64,000 bases of DNA from Caldilinea sp. CFX5 (lineage in GTDB: Bacteria > Chloroflexota > Anaerolineae > Caldilineales > Caldilineaceae), in contig QWII01000026.1 of assembly GCA_021405325.1 (NCBI GenBank), forward strand, positions 1 to 64,000. The letters run 5' to 3'. Position 1 is the stretch's first letter, and each line of letters begins with the position of its first letter. This document shows, piece by piece, positions 1 through 7,774 of this stretch. A program made the position numbers and the translations under genes. The notes under the pieces are model-generated. The model was not told the origin of the DNA and searched no databases. It saw only the letters and a list, made by a program, of their open reading frames with translations.

Positions 1-33
1 TTAGGTTGCATGACTTTTCTCAATATGACATCA

Positions 34-145
34 AACCCCCTCCTAACCTCCCCCTGACAAGGGGAGGAACTGTCCCCCCCCTTGTCAGGGGGAGGCGCCT
101 AAAAGCGGGAACCCTCAGGGTGCGCCACTGGGCGCGGAGGGGGTT
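34..145. repeat. Nested inverted repeat, left edge
   Basis: An inner stem of 17 bp pairs 47-63 with 79-95. An outer stem of 10 bp pairs 34-43 with 136-145. No gene is visible in positions 1-426 apart from this element and the 89-bp palindrome that follows. Its role is unknown; it is one of many long hairpins in this window, each with its own sequence. Confidence 0.8.
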
Positions 146-168
146 AGTAGTTACGACGTAATCATTAG

Positions 169-257
169 GCTCATCTACGGAAAGTGTGAACACCTGTCAG
201 GTTTTGGAAACCTGACAGGTGTGGCGGGTCGAAACCTCACACTTTCTGTAGATGAGC
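169..257. repeat. 89-bp palindromic element, copy 1
   Basis: The outer arms (about 21 nt, starting GCTCATCTAC and ending GTAGATGAGC) pair with one mismatch. They enclose a 15-bp inner hairpin (ACACCTGTCAGGTTT, loop TGG) and an asymmetric GGCGGGTCGAAACC spacer. A second copy lies at 16104-16192 in opposite orientation. It resembles a small non-autonomous mobile or REP-like element, with no coding capacity. Confidence 0.85.
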
Positions 258-426
258 AAATCATTATTTTCACTAGGCTGTTTCATTATAGTAGTAGCGG
301 AAGCGGTTGCCAAGCGTTGCCTACCTAGTTGCCAAAATGCTGGGATCTGGGATTGGCATATTGACAGAAGCAATGGGTACTCCTATAATTGCAACAAGAA
401 ATTGTTTTTCGACAAGGGGATGGTGA

Positions 427-756
427 ATGATTTTAGCCAGAGAAAATGTGACGCTGCAAGATGTACTGTCACTGACCCGCTTTCTTTCGGAGGAAGACCG
501 CCAGTGGTTGGCAATGTTGCTCAACCGGCTCGAAGAGACGCCGCTACCTGAAGTGGCGACCCTGGATGAGGCCATTGCTTTCTATTTGGCCGATGTATGT
601 AGCCTGGGTCGCGCCGCAGAACTGGCCGGTGTCACACGTTGGGATATTATTGACAAACTTAAGGAACGAAATATCCCGATCCTGGTCTATGGTGATCAGA
701 CCGCTGAGGAGATGGACGCCCAAGCGGAACAACTTGAGCGTGAGGGTGTTTGGTGA
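427..756 (+). CDS. UPF0175 family antitoxin-like protein
   Basis: A 109-residue protein. The core around residues 45-90 (DEAIAFYLADVCSLGRAAELAG, then a DIIDKLKERNIPI stretch) matches the UPF0175 small HTH-like family, which usually sits directly upstream of PIN-domain proteins. An AAGGGGA ribosome site lies about 8 nt before the ATG. The stop codon overlaps the next gene by 4 nt (GTGA), so the two are translationally coupled. By analogy it would be the antitoxin that binds the PIN partner and represses the operon. The family call is good; the role is inferred from position. Confidence 0.75.
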   Translation: MILARENVTLQDVLSLTRFLSEEDRQWLAMLLNRLEETPLPEVATLDEAIAFYLADVCSLGRAAELAGVTRWDIIDKLKERNIPILVYGDQTAEEMDAQAEQLEREGVW

Positions 757-1295
757 TTGTTGTCAGTGACACAAACATTTTAAGTTCGTTAGCCGCGGGC
801 AATGCCTTTCCTGCCCTGTGCCAACCTTTTGCGCCTTCTCCCCTGTGGATCCCCTCTGCTGTATTTCAGGAATTGCTGGCTGCTATGGATCGCGGGAAAC
901 CCTATCTTGCCCCTGTATTTCAGGCAATTACTGATCAGCAGATTCTAATCATTACCCCATCGGAAGCTGAAGAACAACTACTCCAACACTACCCACCAGG
1001 TCTCAATCTCGGCGAAAGACAGGCTATTGCGATTACACAAACACGTAAAGCGCTATTCTTAAGTAATGATATGCGTGCTGTCCGTTATTGCCGAAGCCAA
1101 ACCCTATCCGTTCTTACGCTAGAGAACATCCTGCGTCAACTTTGGGTGCGTAATATTCTGTCACGCGCTAAAGTCAAACAAGTGATTGAGCAAATGGCGG
1201 AAGTCGAAAAGCTGGTAGTGCCGGCGGAACGCCAAGCAATCATCTTTGCCGCATATTCGCCAACAGTGTCCAAAACAAAGAAACCTAGAAAATAG
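753..1295 (+). CDS. PIN-domain ribonuclease toxin (DUF3368-like)
   Basis: 180 residues from the GTG that overlaps the antitoxin stop; a TTG one codon earlier is also possible. Acidic PIN residues are visible: Asp in VVSDTNIL near the N terminus, a Glu in FQELL near 40, the GERQAIAI motif near 90, and Asp in LSNDMRAVRYC near 105. PIN proteins of this kind are metal-dependent RNases held in check by the upstream gene product. The lysine-rich C-terminal tail has no domain I recognise. The toxin role is inferred from operon structure and family. Confidence 0.75.
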   Translation: MIVVSDTNILSSLAAGNAFPALCQPFAPSPLWIPSAVFQELLAAMDRGKPYLAPVFQAITDQQILIITPSEAEEQLLQHYPPGLNLGERQAIAITQTRKALFLSNDMRAVRYCRSQTLSVLTLENILRQLWVRNILSRAKVKQVIEQMAEVEKLVVPAERQAIIFAAYSPTVSKTKKPRK

Positions 1296-1306
1296 GAAGA
1301 CCATTT

Positions 1307-2314
1307 ATGCAACCAATGCGTTTAGGCGTGATCGGTCTCGGTTTGATCTGGCTGCGCGCTCACAAACCCATTTTGATCAACCACCCGGAGGCAATCACGC
1401 CGGTTGCACTGTGTGATCTAGCGGCGGAACGGCGCGCCACCGCCAGCGCCGACTTCCCCAATGCCAAAATCCTCGCTGATTACCATGAGTTACTCCAATT
1501 GCCTGAGCTTGATACGGTGTTGGTGTTGACGCCGATTGCTTTCAATGCGCCCATTGCCCTGGCGGCGTTAGAAGCGGGTAAGCATGTGATCATGGAGAAG
1601 CCGATTGCCCGTTCAATCGCCGAAGGGCAACGATTAGTTGAGACGGCGCGTCGGTTGGGACGACGGCTCTTTGTGTTGGAACAATTGGGTTATCGTCACG
1701 CCGAGACGCTGCTGGCGGAACAACTGGCCGCCGGGGTGATTGGCGATCTCGTTCTCTGGGAACGGGTGCAGCACCTGGAAGCCGACACCGCCCAAGGCGC
1801 CATGCGCTATGACTCGACGCCCTGGCGCAAAGAAGCGAATTTCCCTCTGGGAACGCTTTTCGACGGCGGCATTCACCTCATTGCCGCTCATTCCAAACTC
1901 TTTGGTACGCCGACCAAGGTCGCCGCAACAGGGCGCAAACTGCGTGAGGGCTATGGCGACTTTGACCAGGTGACCATGTTCTTTGAATATGCCAACGGCG
2001 TTACCGGCCTCTTCAGCCATTCCGCCTATCTGCCGCCGGCCAAGAACTATTTTTATCTGCACGGGACAACCGGCGCTATCAGCGTCGAGCCGGGGCGGCT
2101 AGTGATCGAAAAAGCGGGGCAAAGGGCGCAAGTCATCGAGCTACCAGCGGAACATGCCTATACCAACATGTGGCAGGCGCTCCTCGCCGCATTGATAGGC
2201 GGCAAGGAGCCGTACTATACTGCCGAACGTGCGCTGCAAGATGTCGCTATTCTGGAAGCGGTTGCCCATTCGATTAAAGCCGGTCAGCGTATGAGCATAA
2301 TGCCAGTAGTATAG
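1307..2314 (+). CDS. Gfo/Idh/MocA family oxidoreductase
   Basis: 335 residues. An N-terminal Rossmann motif GVIGLGLIW is followed by the conserved EKP motif (HVIMEKPIARS, about residues 92-102), which holds the catalytic Lys of the family, and a C-terminal alpha/beta domain with FDGGIHLIA, a variant of the GGxHxxD signature. Such enzymes oxidise sugars or inositols, or reduce keto-sugars, with NAD(P). The substrate cannot be told from the sequence. The gene starts 11 nt after the PIN gene with a GGAAGA site, so it may share a transcript. Confidence 0.85.
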   Translation: MQPMRLGVIGLGLIWLRAHKPILINHPEAITPVALCDLAAERRATASADFPNAKILADYHELLQLPELDTVLVLTPIAFNAPIALAALEAGKHVIMEKPIARSIAEGQRLVETARRLGRRLFVLEQLGYRHAETLLAEQLAAGVIGDLVLWERVQHLEADTAQGAMRYDSTPWRKEANFPLGTLFDGGIHLIAAHSKLFGTPTKVAATGRKLREGYGDFDQVTMFFEYANGVTGLFSHSAYLPPAKNYFYLHGTTGAISVEPGRLVIEKAGQRAQVIELPAEHAYTNMWQALLAALIGGKEPYYTAERALQDVAILEAVAHSIKAGQRMSIMPVV

Positions 2315-2411
2315 GGGCACAGTTTACAAATTTTCCTGCTTTTCTGCACCGTTATAGCCTTTTTTCGCAAATTGCAATCAAAATGTCATAATTCGCATAC
2401 GCCATTTGCTG

Positions 2412-2424
2412 TACAATAGGGGCA
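2412..2424 (+). promoter_or_regulatory. -10 element of possible leaderless promoter
   Basis: TACAAT lies at 2412-2417 and the ATG of the ABC ATPase gene starts 7 nt later at 2424. Transcription starting at the usual distance would begin at or next to the start codon. No ribosome binding site lies between them. Confidence 0.45.
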
Positions 2425-3368
2425 TGAACCCTATCATTTGCACTAGAGGATTGACGCGTCACTTTGGCGCGACGGTTGCAGTTTCGGATCTCACGTTGGA
2501 AATTGGCGCCGGCGAAGTCTTTGGCTTTCTCGGTCACAATGGCGCCGGCAAAACGACCACTGTGCGCTTGCTCAATGGCATTCTCCAAGCAACCAGGGGC
2601 CAAGCGCGTCTCTTTGGGCTTGATCCGTTCACCCATGGACCGGCCATCCGCCGCCAGACCGGCGTTTTGACCGAGACGCCCTCGCTCGATGACCGGTTGA
2701 CGGCGCGCACCAGCCTGCGGATTTTTGGCCGCATGTACAATGTACCGGCGGCGCAATTAGCGGCGCGGGTCGATTGGTTGTTGCAAACCTTTCAGTTGCA
2801 AGCCTACGCCGACCAGAAGGTGGGCGGCTACAGCAAAGGCACCCGCCAACGGTTGGCGTTGGCGCGCACCTTTCTGCATGATCCCAAGATCATCTTTCTC
2901 GACGAACCGACTAGTGGGCTGGACCCCGTTGCCATTCGCGATGTCCACAACCTGGTACAGGAGCTGACCCAGGAAAAGCAGCGGACCATCTTTCTCTGCA
3001 CCCATAATCTGGTTGAAGCGCAGAAGCTCTGCCATCGCGTCGCCGTGTTGGCGAAAGGCCGGTTACTGGCCGTCGGCACGCCGCGGGAATTGACCAGGCG
3101 CTTTAGCACGTCGCAACGGGTCAAACTGCGCATCGGCGCCGGTCAGGAGCGATTGCTCCCCCAACTGCTGATCAATTGCCCCCATGTCACCTATACCACC
3201 ACTAACGGCTGCGACCAGCAGACCACGCAGGTGATGATGCAAGGCATCCCCTACACCTATCTGCCTGATCTGTTGAGCCACCTCACCGAGCATCACGTCC
3301 ATCTGTTCGCCGTTGAGCCGGAAGAAGCCACCCTCGAAGATGTCTATTTTGCCCTCCAAGAAATGTAA
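2424..3368 (+). CDS. ABC transporter ATP-binding protein
   Basis: 314 residues from the ATG at 2424; a TTG at 2406 would place the -10 element inside the gene. Walker A is GHNGAGKTTTVR (about residues 40-50), the signature is GGYSKGTRQRLALAR, Walker B is IIFLDEPTSGLDP, and the switch His is in LCTHNLVEA. The C-terminal extension is typical of ABC-2 type exporters (CcmA/NatA group). The partner permease begins 17 nt downstream. The substrate is unknown; drug, lipid or Na+ export are the usual roles. Confidence 0.9.
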   Translation: MNPIICTRGLTRHFGATVAVSDLTLEIGAGEVFGFLGHNGAGKTTTVRLLNGILQATRGQARLFGLDPFTHGPAIRRQTGVLTETPSLDDRLTARTSLRIFGRMYNVPAAQLAARVDWLLQTFQLQAYADQKVGGYSKGTRQRLALARTFLHDPKIIFLDEPTSGLDPVAIRDVHNLVQELTQEKQRTIFLCTHNLVEAQKLCHRVAVLAKGRLLAVGTPRELTRRFSTSQRVKLRIGAGQERLLPQLLINCPHVTYTTTNGCDQQTTQVMMQGIPYTYLPDLLSHLTEHHVHLFAVEPEEATLEDVYFALQEM

Positions 3369-3385
3369 CCGGAAAGCAGGTCTTT

Positions 3386-4198
3386 ATGAACTGGCGTGCG
3401 ATTGGAGCGATTATCGAAAAGGATTTGAAGATTGTTTTACAAAGTAAATCCGTGGTGATCCCACTCGTTACAGTGCCGTTGTTAGCGATGGCGGTCTTGC
3501 CGTTAATGCTAGGCGTGCTGGTGCGTGGCACAGGGCTGGCTGAACAATTGCATATCGAGCGGATGGTCGCTGCGTTGCCGGCGCCGGTGGTTGACCAGAT
3601 GGCTCATCTCACCAACGAACAAGCCGTTTTCTACTATATCTTTATCTACCTCTTTGCCCCCTTTTACCTGCTGCTGCCCATTATGGTCTCCAATGTCATT
3701 GCCGCCGATAGCTTCGCCGGTGAACGGGAACGCAAGACCCTGGAAGCGCTGCTCTATACGCCCACCAGCGATCTGGAATTGTTGGTCGCCAAATTACTGG
3801 CGGCCTGGTTGCCCGGTCTCCTGGTTGGCTTTGGCAGTTTTGTCCTCTATGCCGCCGTTACCAATACCGTGGCCTGGCCGGTGATGCATCAGATCTTATT
3901 GCCCAACCTGCTCTGGGTGCTGCTCGTCTTTTGGGTAGCGCCGGCGGCGGCTGGCTTGGGGTTGGGGACATCGGTGCTGGTCTCGGCGCGCACCAACAGC
4001 CTGCAATCCGCCTACCAGATCGGCAGCCTGATTGTGTTGCCCATCACCGGGTTAATTGTGGCGCAATTGGGTGGCGCGCTCCATCTCAGTCCGCTCTTAG
4101 TCTTTGTCATGGGGTTGGGTTTATGGCTGATCGATGGCGGTCTCTTCTGGTTTGGGCGACGCACCTTTCAACGCAGTGTTTTGATTGCGCGGTTGTAA
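3386..4198 (+). CDS. ABC-2 type permease
   Basis: A 270-residue membrane protein with about six hydrophobic segments. The cytoplasmic motif AGERERKTLEALLYTP (about residues 110-127) is characteristic of ABC-2/NatB-like permeases with a GERE box. It forms an exporter with the ATPase encoded just upstream. A perfect 25-bp hairpin follows the stop codon and closes this two-gene unit. Confidence 0.85.
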   Translation: MNWRAIGAIIEKDLKIVLQSKSVVIPLVTVPLLAMAVLPLMLGVLVRGTGLAEQLHIERMVAALPAPVVDQMAHLTNEQAVFYYIFIYLFAPFYLLLPIMVSNVIAADSFAGERERKTLEALLYTPTSDLELLVAKLLAAWLPGLLVGFGSFVLYAAVTNTVAWPVMHQILLPNLLWVLLVFWVAPAAAGLGLGTSVLVSARTNSLQSAYQIGSLIVLPITGLIVAQLGGALHLSPLLVFVMGLGLWLIDGGLFWFGRRTFQRSVLIARL

Positions 4199-4201
4199 TA
4201 A

Positions 4202-4286
4202 GGGGTACAGACGCCGGCTCAGGAAACGCAGAGCCTTGCTGTGGCAAGGAGCCAATCCGCATTTCCTGAGCCGGCGTCTGTACCCC
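4202..4286. repeat. 25-bp perfect hairpin
   Basis: Arms 4202-4226 and 4262-4286 pair perfectly around a 35-nt loop. There is no T-run after the right arm, so it is not a standard intrinsic terminator. The following 150 bp contain two degenerate copies of ATCCGCGTCTGT (near 4314 and 4360). Confidence 0.85.
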
Positions 4287-4496
4287 TCCCCCGTCATGGT
4301 CCGCGTTCTCTAAATCCGCGTCTGTATCCCTTCCGCTTCCTGATCCGCGTCCCTTGCATCCGCGTCTGTCCCCCTTCTTTGTTTTGGTCATTCTGTACAC
4401 GAGCCAACATGCAAAGGGCGCCACCCTTAGTAAAATAGCAGTAGACTTGATTGGGTGGTATGGCGTCAGAACGGGCGCCTGGTAGGAATCGTGACA

Positions 4497-5987
4497 ATGA
4501 TGATGAATGAGATGATAGTGCAAGCCGGCGAATGGGCGCCCAGGTTGTTGTGGTTTACACTACTCGTATACGCTGTCGTAACCGGTGGTTTTATTCTGTT
4601 GGAAAATCGCAGCCCGGCCAAGACGCTGGCGTGGTTGCTGGCCTTTCTCTTTTTACCGGTGGTGGGCGTTGCGCTCTATTTGCTCGTTGGCCGCGACTAT
4701 CGCCCCTTTAGCCGCGAAGGAAAGTTGCTCCAACAGGAGCTGGGCAGCCATTTAACCAACAGCCCTGACGTGGCAGCCTTTTTAGACCGACAGCCGCGGG
4801 AGTTTACCCGCCTTAAGGCCGCCAATCCGCTGGTCTATGACCGGGTGTTGGAGTTGATGCACCGCAATCTCGAAGCGCCGATCTATCCCCATAACACGGT
4901 CGAAATTCTGCAAAATGCCAGCGAAAAGTATCCCCGTCTGCTGGCCGATCTCCAGGCGGCGCGCCATTCGATTCACATGGAGTATTTTGAATGGGCCGCG
5001 GATGAGGTCATGCAAGAGTTCAAGCGTGTCCTCCTGGCCAAGGCGCGGGAAGGGGTGGAAGTGCGGGTCATCTACGATCCGTTGGGTTGTTTCTGGATGC
5101 TGAGTCGGCAGTATGTGCAGGAGATGAACGCCGGCGGCGTCAAGATGATCGCCTGGTCATCGCTCTTTGCCATCCACACCATCAGCTACCGCAGCCACCG
5201 CAAAATTGTGGTGATCGACGGCAAGATCGGCTACACCGGCGGCTTGAATATGTCCGAAGAGCATCTCAAGGGTCCACATGGCGGGCGCTTCACCGGCTGG
5301 CGCGACACCCATGTCCGGGTCACGGGCGACGTGGTGCTGGGCTTGCAGTCCAGTTTTGCCGTGCAATGGTATAATACCACCAAGGAGCAACTGACCGACC
5401 CGGCCTACTACCCGCCGGTCAAGGAGGATCATCCCTATCTGCCGGTTCAGATCGCCCAGTCCGGCCCGGATGCCGAGTGGAAGGCGATTCGTAGCATCTA
5501 TTTTGGCTTGATCACCGGGGCGCAACGCCAAATTTATATTCAGTCCCCCTTCTTTATTTTGGATGCCGGGTTGGCGGAAGCAATTGCGGCGGCGGCGCAG
5601 TCCGGTGTAGAGGTCAAAATTATGCTGGCGCCCAGTGGGCCGGGGATCAATGCGCCCTATCAAGCCGGTTTTACCTATGCCGCCAACATGGCTGAGGCCG
5701 GCGTCAAAATTTATCTCTATCATGGCGACTATTTTCACGCCAAGACGATTAGCGTCGATGCGATGATCTGCTCCATCGGTTCGACCAACATGGATATTCG
5801 TAGCTTTGCCATCAACTATGAGTTGAATCTGATCATTTACGACCGGGAGACAACCCGTGCGCTCGACAAAATTTTCTGTCATGATTTAGCACATTGCACA
5901 GCGTTTGATCTGGCCGCCTATAAACGCAGCAATCTTTTGTGGCGGACGCGCGATTCTGTTATGCGACTCTTTTCGCCCTTGTTATGA
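4497..5987 (+). CDS. cls: Cardiolipin synthase (phospholipase D family)
   Basis: 496 residues from the ATG at 4497, preceded by an AGGA site; a GTG at 4455 in the same frame is less likely. Two N-terminal membrane helices are followed by two PLD domains with HKD motifs: HRKIVVIDG near residue 240 and HAKTISVD near residue 415. Cls joins two phosphatidylglycerols (or PG and PE) into cardiolipin at the membrane. TAAAAT at 4431-4436 is a possible -10 element. The next gene starts 9 nt after the stop, suggesting one operon. Confidence 0.9.
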   Translation: MMMNEMIVQAGEWAPRLLWFTLLVYAVVTGGFILLENRSPAKTLAWLLAFLFLPVVGVALYLLVGRDYRPFSREGKLLQQELGSHLTNSPDVAAFLDRQPREFTRLKAANPLVYDRVLELMHRNLEAPIYPHNTVEILQNASEKYPRLLADLQAARHSIHMEYFEWAADEVMQEFKRVLLAKAREGVEVRVIYDPLGCFWMLSRQYVQEMNAGGVKMIAWSSLFAIHTISYRSHRKIVVIDGKIGYTGGLNMSEEHLKGPHGGRFTGWRDTHVRVTGDVVLGLQSSFAVQWYNTTKEQLTDPAYYPPVKEDHPYLPVQIAQSGPDAEWKAIRSIYFGLITGAQRQIYIQSPFFILDAGLAEAIAAAAQSGVEVKIMLAPSGPGINAPYQAGFTYAANMAEAGVKIYLYHGDYFHAKTISVDAMICSIGSTNMDIRSFAINYELNLIIYDRETTRALDKIFCHDLAHCTAFDLAAYKRSNLLWRTRDSVMRLFSPLL

Positions 5988-5996
5988 CCTATTGTT

Positions 5997-6839
5997 ATGA
6001 CACGCTCTATGCCGGCTTTTTCGCTCATCACCTTTAATTGCTTCGGCGGCCTCAACTGGACAACGCCCCGCCGGTTGCGGTCACTGGCTCGTGAATTACA
6101 GCGCTGCAAACCGGATGTTACATGTTTGCAGGAGGTGCAGAGTAATCGGGCGCTGCGTCTGCTCCTGCAATTGACCAAACCCCAGTTGGCTCACGCTTAT
6201 CTCCCTGGGCGTAGTGCGCCGCTAGGGGCGCTCTTAACGTTAACCCAAACGCCGCCCCACAAGAACAGCTTCATCCGGTATACCAATCAAGGCGCCTGGC
6301 TTGGCCCTACGGTGATGGATCAACTCACGCAAAAGGGGATGTTGGTGATGCAAATTGAGTGGCATGGGCAACCGATCATTGTCATCAATACCCATCTGCT
6401 CGCCAACTACTGGGCCAAGTGGCAGCCGGAGAGTCGGGCCGCGCAAGATCAACAACAGCAACTCCACCAACTGGCGGCCCTGGTGCAAGCGCAACCGGCG
6501 ACGGCCCTAGTGTTGGTGGCCGGCGACTTTAACATTCCCCGTGGCAGTTGGCTCTATGCGGAGTTCTTACAACGTAGCGGTCTCACCGATCCCCTGGCCG
6601 GGGATGTACGGCCCACCTACCGTCCGTTCCCCGGCGTCCCCGTTCACTATGCGCTGCCCATTGATTTCATCTTTTTGCGCACGCCCCCCAGCATGACCGT
6701 GCAGACGACAGCAGATCTTTGCTTCACAGAGCCATGCGCTTATGTTGGTGGCGGACAGGGGTATCTCTCTGATCACATAGGGGTGCAGGTGACATTACGC
6801 TGGGAAACGGAGAAGAACAATGAAATTTATCATGAGTAA
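5997..6839 (+). CDS. Endonuclease/exonuclease/phosphatase fold hydrolase
   Basis: 280 residues with the EEP-superfamily landmarks in order: FNCFGGLN, the catalytic Glu in CLQEVQSNR (about 45), VINTHLLA, AGDFNIPRG (about 172), and a C-terminal SDHIGVQV. The family covers DNases, inositol-phosphate phosphatases and sphingomyelinases. Adjacency to cls hints at a phospholipid or phosphodiester substrate, but this is an inference from position only. Confidence 0.8.
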   Translation: MTRSMPAFSLITFNCFGGLNWTTPRRLRSLARELQRCKPDVTCLQEVQSNRALRLLLQLTKPQLAHAYLPGRSAPLGALLTLTQTPPHKNSFIRYTNQGAWLGPTVMDQLTQKGMLVMQIEWHGQPIIVINTHLLANYWAKWQPESRAAQDQQQQLHQLAALVQAQPATALVLVAGDFNIPRGSWLYAEFLQRSGLTDPLAGDVRPTYRPFPGVPVHYALPIDFIFLRTPPSMTVQTTADLCFTEPCAYVGGGQGYLSDHIGVQVTLRWETEKNNEIYHE

Positions 6840-6846
6840 CAGTTGC

Positions 6847-7173
6847 TCACGCTAGCGCCAATATAGCTTCACTACTGCGCTCCGCAATCTCGGTCAATAG
6901 CTGGGGAGAAATCGCTTGGCGGGCGAGCGAAAGACGATAGTCCGCTTCCAAGTTAATCCATAATTCAGGCGAAGTATTCAGCGCGGCGGCGATACGTAGT
7001 GCCGTTTCCGGTGTAATTTGTTTTTTGGCGCGCAGAATCTCATTGATCACCTGTGGTGGCCGGCCAATAATAGCCGCAAACTGCCGTTGCGACCAACCGC
7101 GTGCCGCTAATTCAATCGCCAAAATTTCCCCTGGTGGGGGCGTATACGCAGGAACTAGTTCATTTATTTGCAC
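6847..7173 (-). CDS. HigA-type XRE family antitoxin
   Basis: 108 residues. An HTH at about 28-60 (ARGWSQRQFAAIIGRPPQVINEIL) and the following KKQITPETALRIAAALNTSPELWINLE are hallmarks of the HigA/VapI addiction-module antidote. The gene is intact. Its upstream partner (HigB position, 12 nt away) is broken, so this is probably an orphan antitoxin. It is convergent with the preceding gene. Confidence 0.85.
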   Translation of the reverse strand: MQINELVPAYTPPPGEILAIELAARGWSQRQFAAIIGRPPQVINEILRAKKQITPETALRIAAALNTSPELWINLEADYRLSLARQAISPQLLTEIAERSSEAILALA

Positions 7174-7185
7174 TGGGTAGGCCCC

Positions 7186-7335
7186 CTAATGATAGTCTTC
7201 AATGTCAATCAACCAGAGAAGACGCCCATCCGCATCCTCTTGCCGCTCCACAATCAGACGCCATTGTTGGTTGAGACGCAACGAATAAAGAAAAGTTCTA
7301 AAGTCAATAGCATTTACTATGCTGGATATCCAACG
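7186..7335 (-). pseudogene. HigB/RelE-like toxin remnant
   Basis: Reading the minus strand back from the stop at 7186-7188 gives about 49 codons ending RLLWLIDIEDYH, preceded by YSLRLNQQWRLIVE. This matches the C-terminal half of HigB killer proteins (usual pattern: YS-IR-N-QWR-I ending in VEIVDYH). An in-frame TGA at 7336-7338 cuts off the N-terminal half and no start codon is available. The spacing to higA (12 nt) is the normal higBA layout. Confidence 0.65.
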
Positions 7336-7440
7336 TCAGATTTTCGCCTATTTTGATAGCTTGCCCACAGACTGTTATACTTAGGCCAGCCAACATACAA
7401 GTTACAGTCTACGAACGGGTGTCAGCAAAGGGAAACCGAA

Positions 7441-7695
7441 GTGAGCGCAGTCCATACCAGCATTCCAACCCCAAGGAGTCCAGCCCCAAAGATTCCAATC
7501 ATTGTCGCCAGCGAAAATGGTCGCTTTGGCGCCCTGGCCGCCATGAAACTTTTGCAAGAAGGGGGCAGCGCGCTCGATGCAGTCGAACTGGCCTGTCGGG
7601 TGGTGGAAGATGACCCCGAAGAACATAGCGTCGGTTACAGCGGTCTACCCAACATTGTCGGCGAGGTTGAATTGGATGCCAGCATTATGCCTTAA
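7441..7695 (+). pseudogene. Truncated N(4)-glycosylasparaginase / isoaspartyl peptidase
   Basis: Only 84 codons. The segment GGSALDAVELACRVVEDDPEEHSVG followed by SGLPNIVGEVELDASIM is the N-terminal part of Ntn-hydrolase asparaginases, which normally run about 300 residues. The reading frame ends right after DASIM, where intact members continue to the autocleavage Thr. The rest of the gene is missing; the next 65 bp are AT-rich and then the E2 gene begins. This is a deletion remnant. Confidence 0.7.
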
Positions 7696-7774
7696 TCCCT
7701 ACTCTAAATTTCGACCTTACAGACTAATCAGTATGATGATATTTAGATGAAACTGTTTTTTGAGCAAAATAAAC

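Noticed and set aside
252..551. 99-codon plus-strand reading frame before the toxin-antitoxin pair
   Set aside because: It starts inside the 89-bp palindrome, has no family resemblance, and overlaps the well-supported antitoxin gene in another frame.
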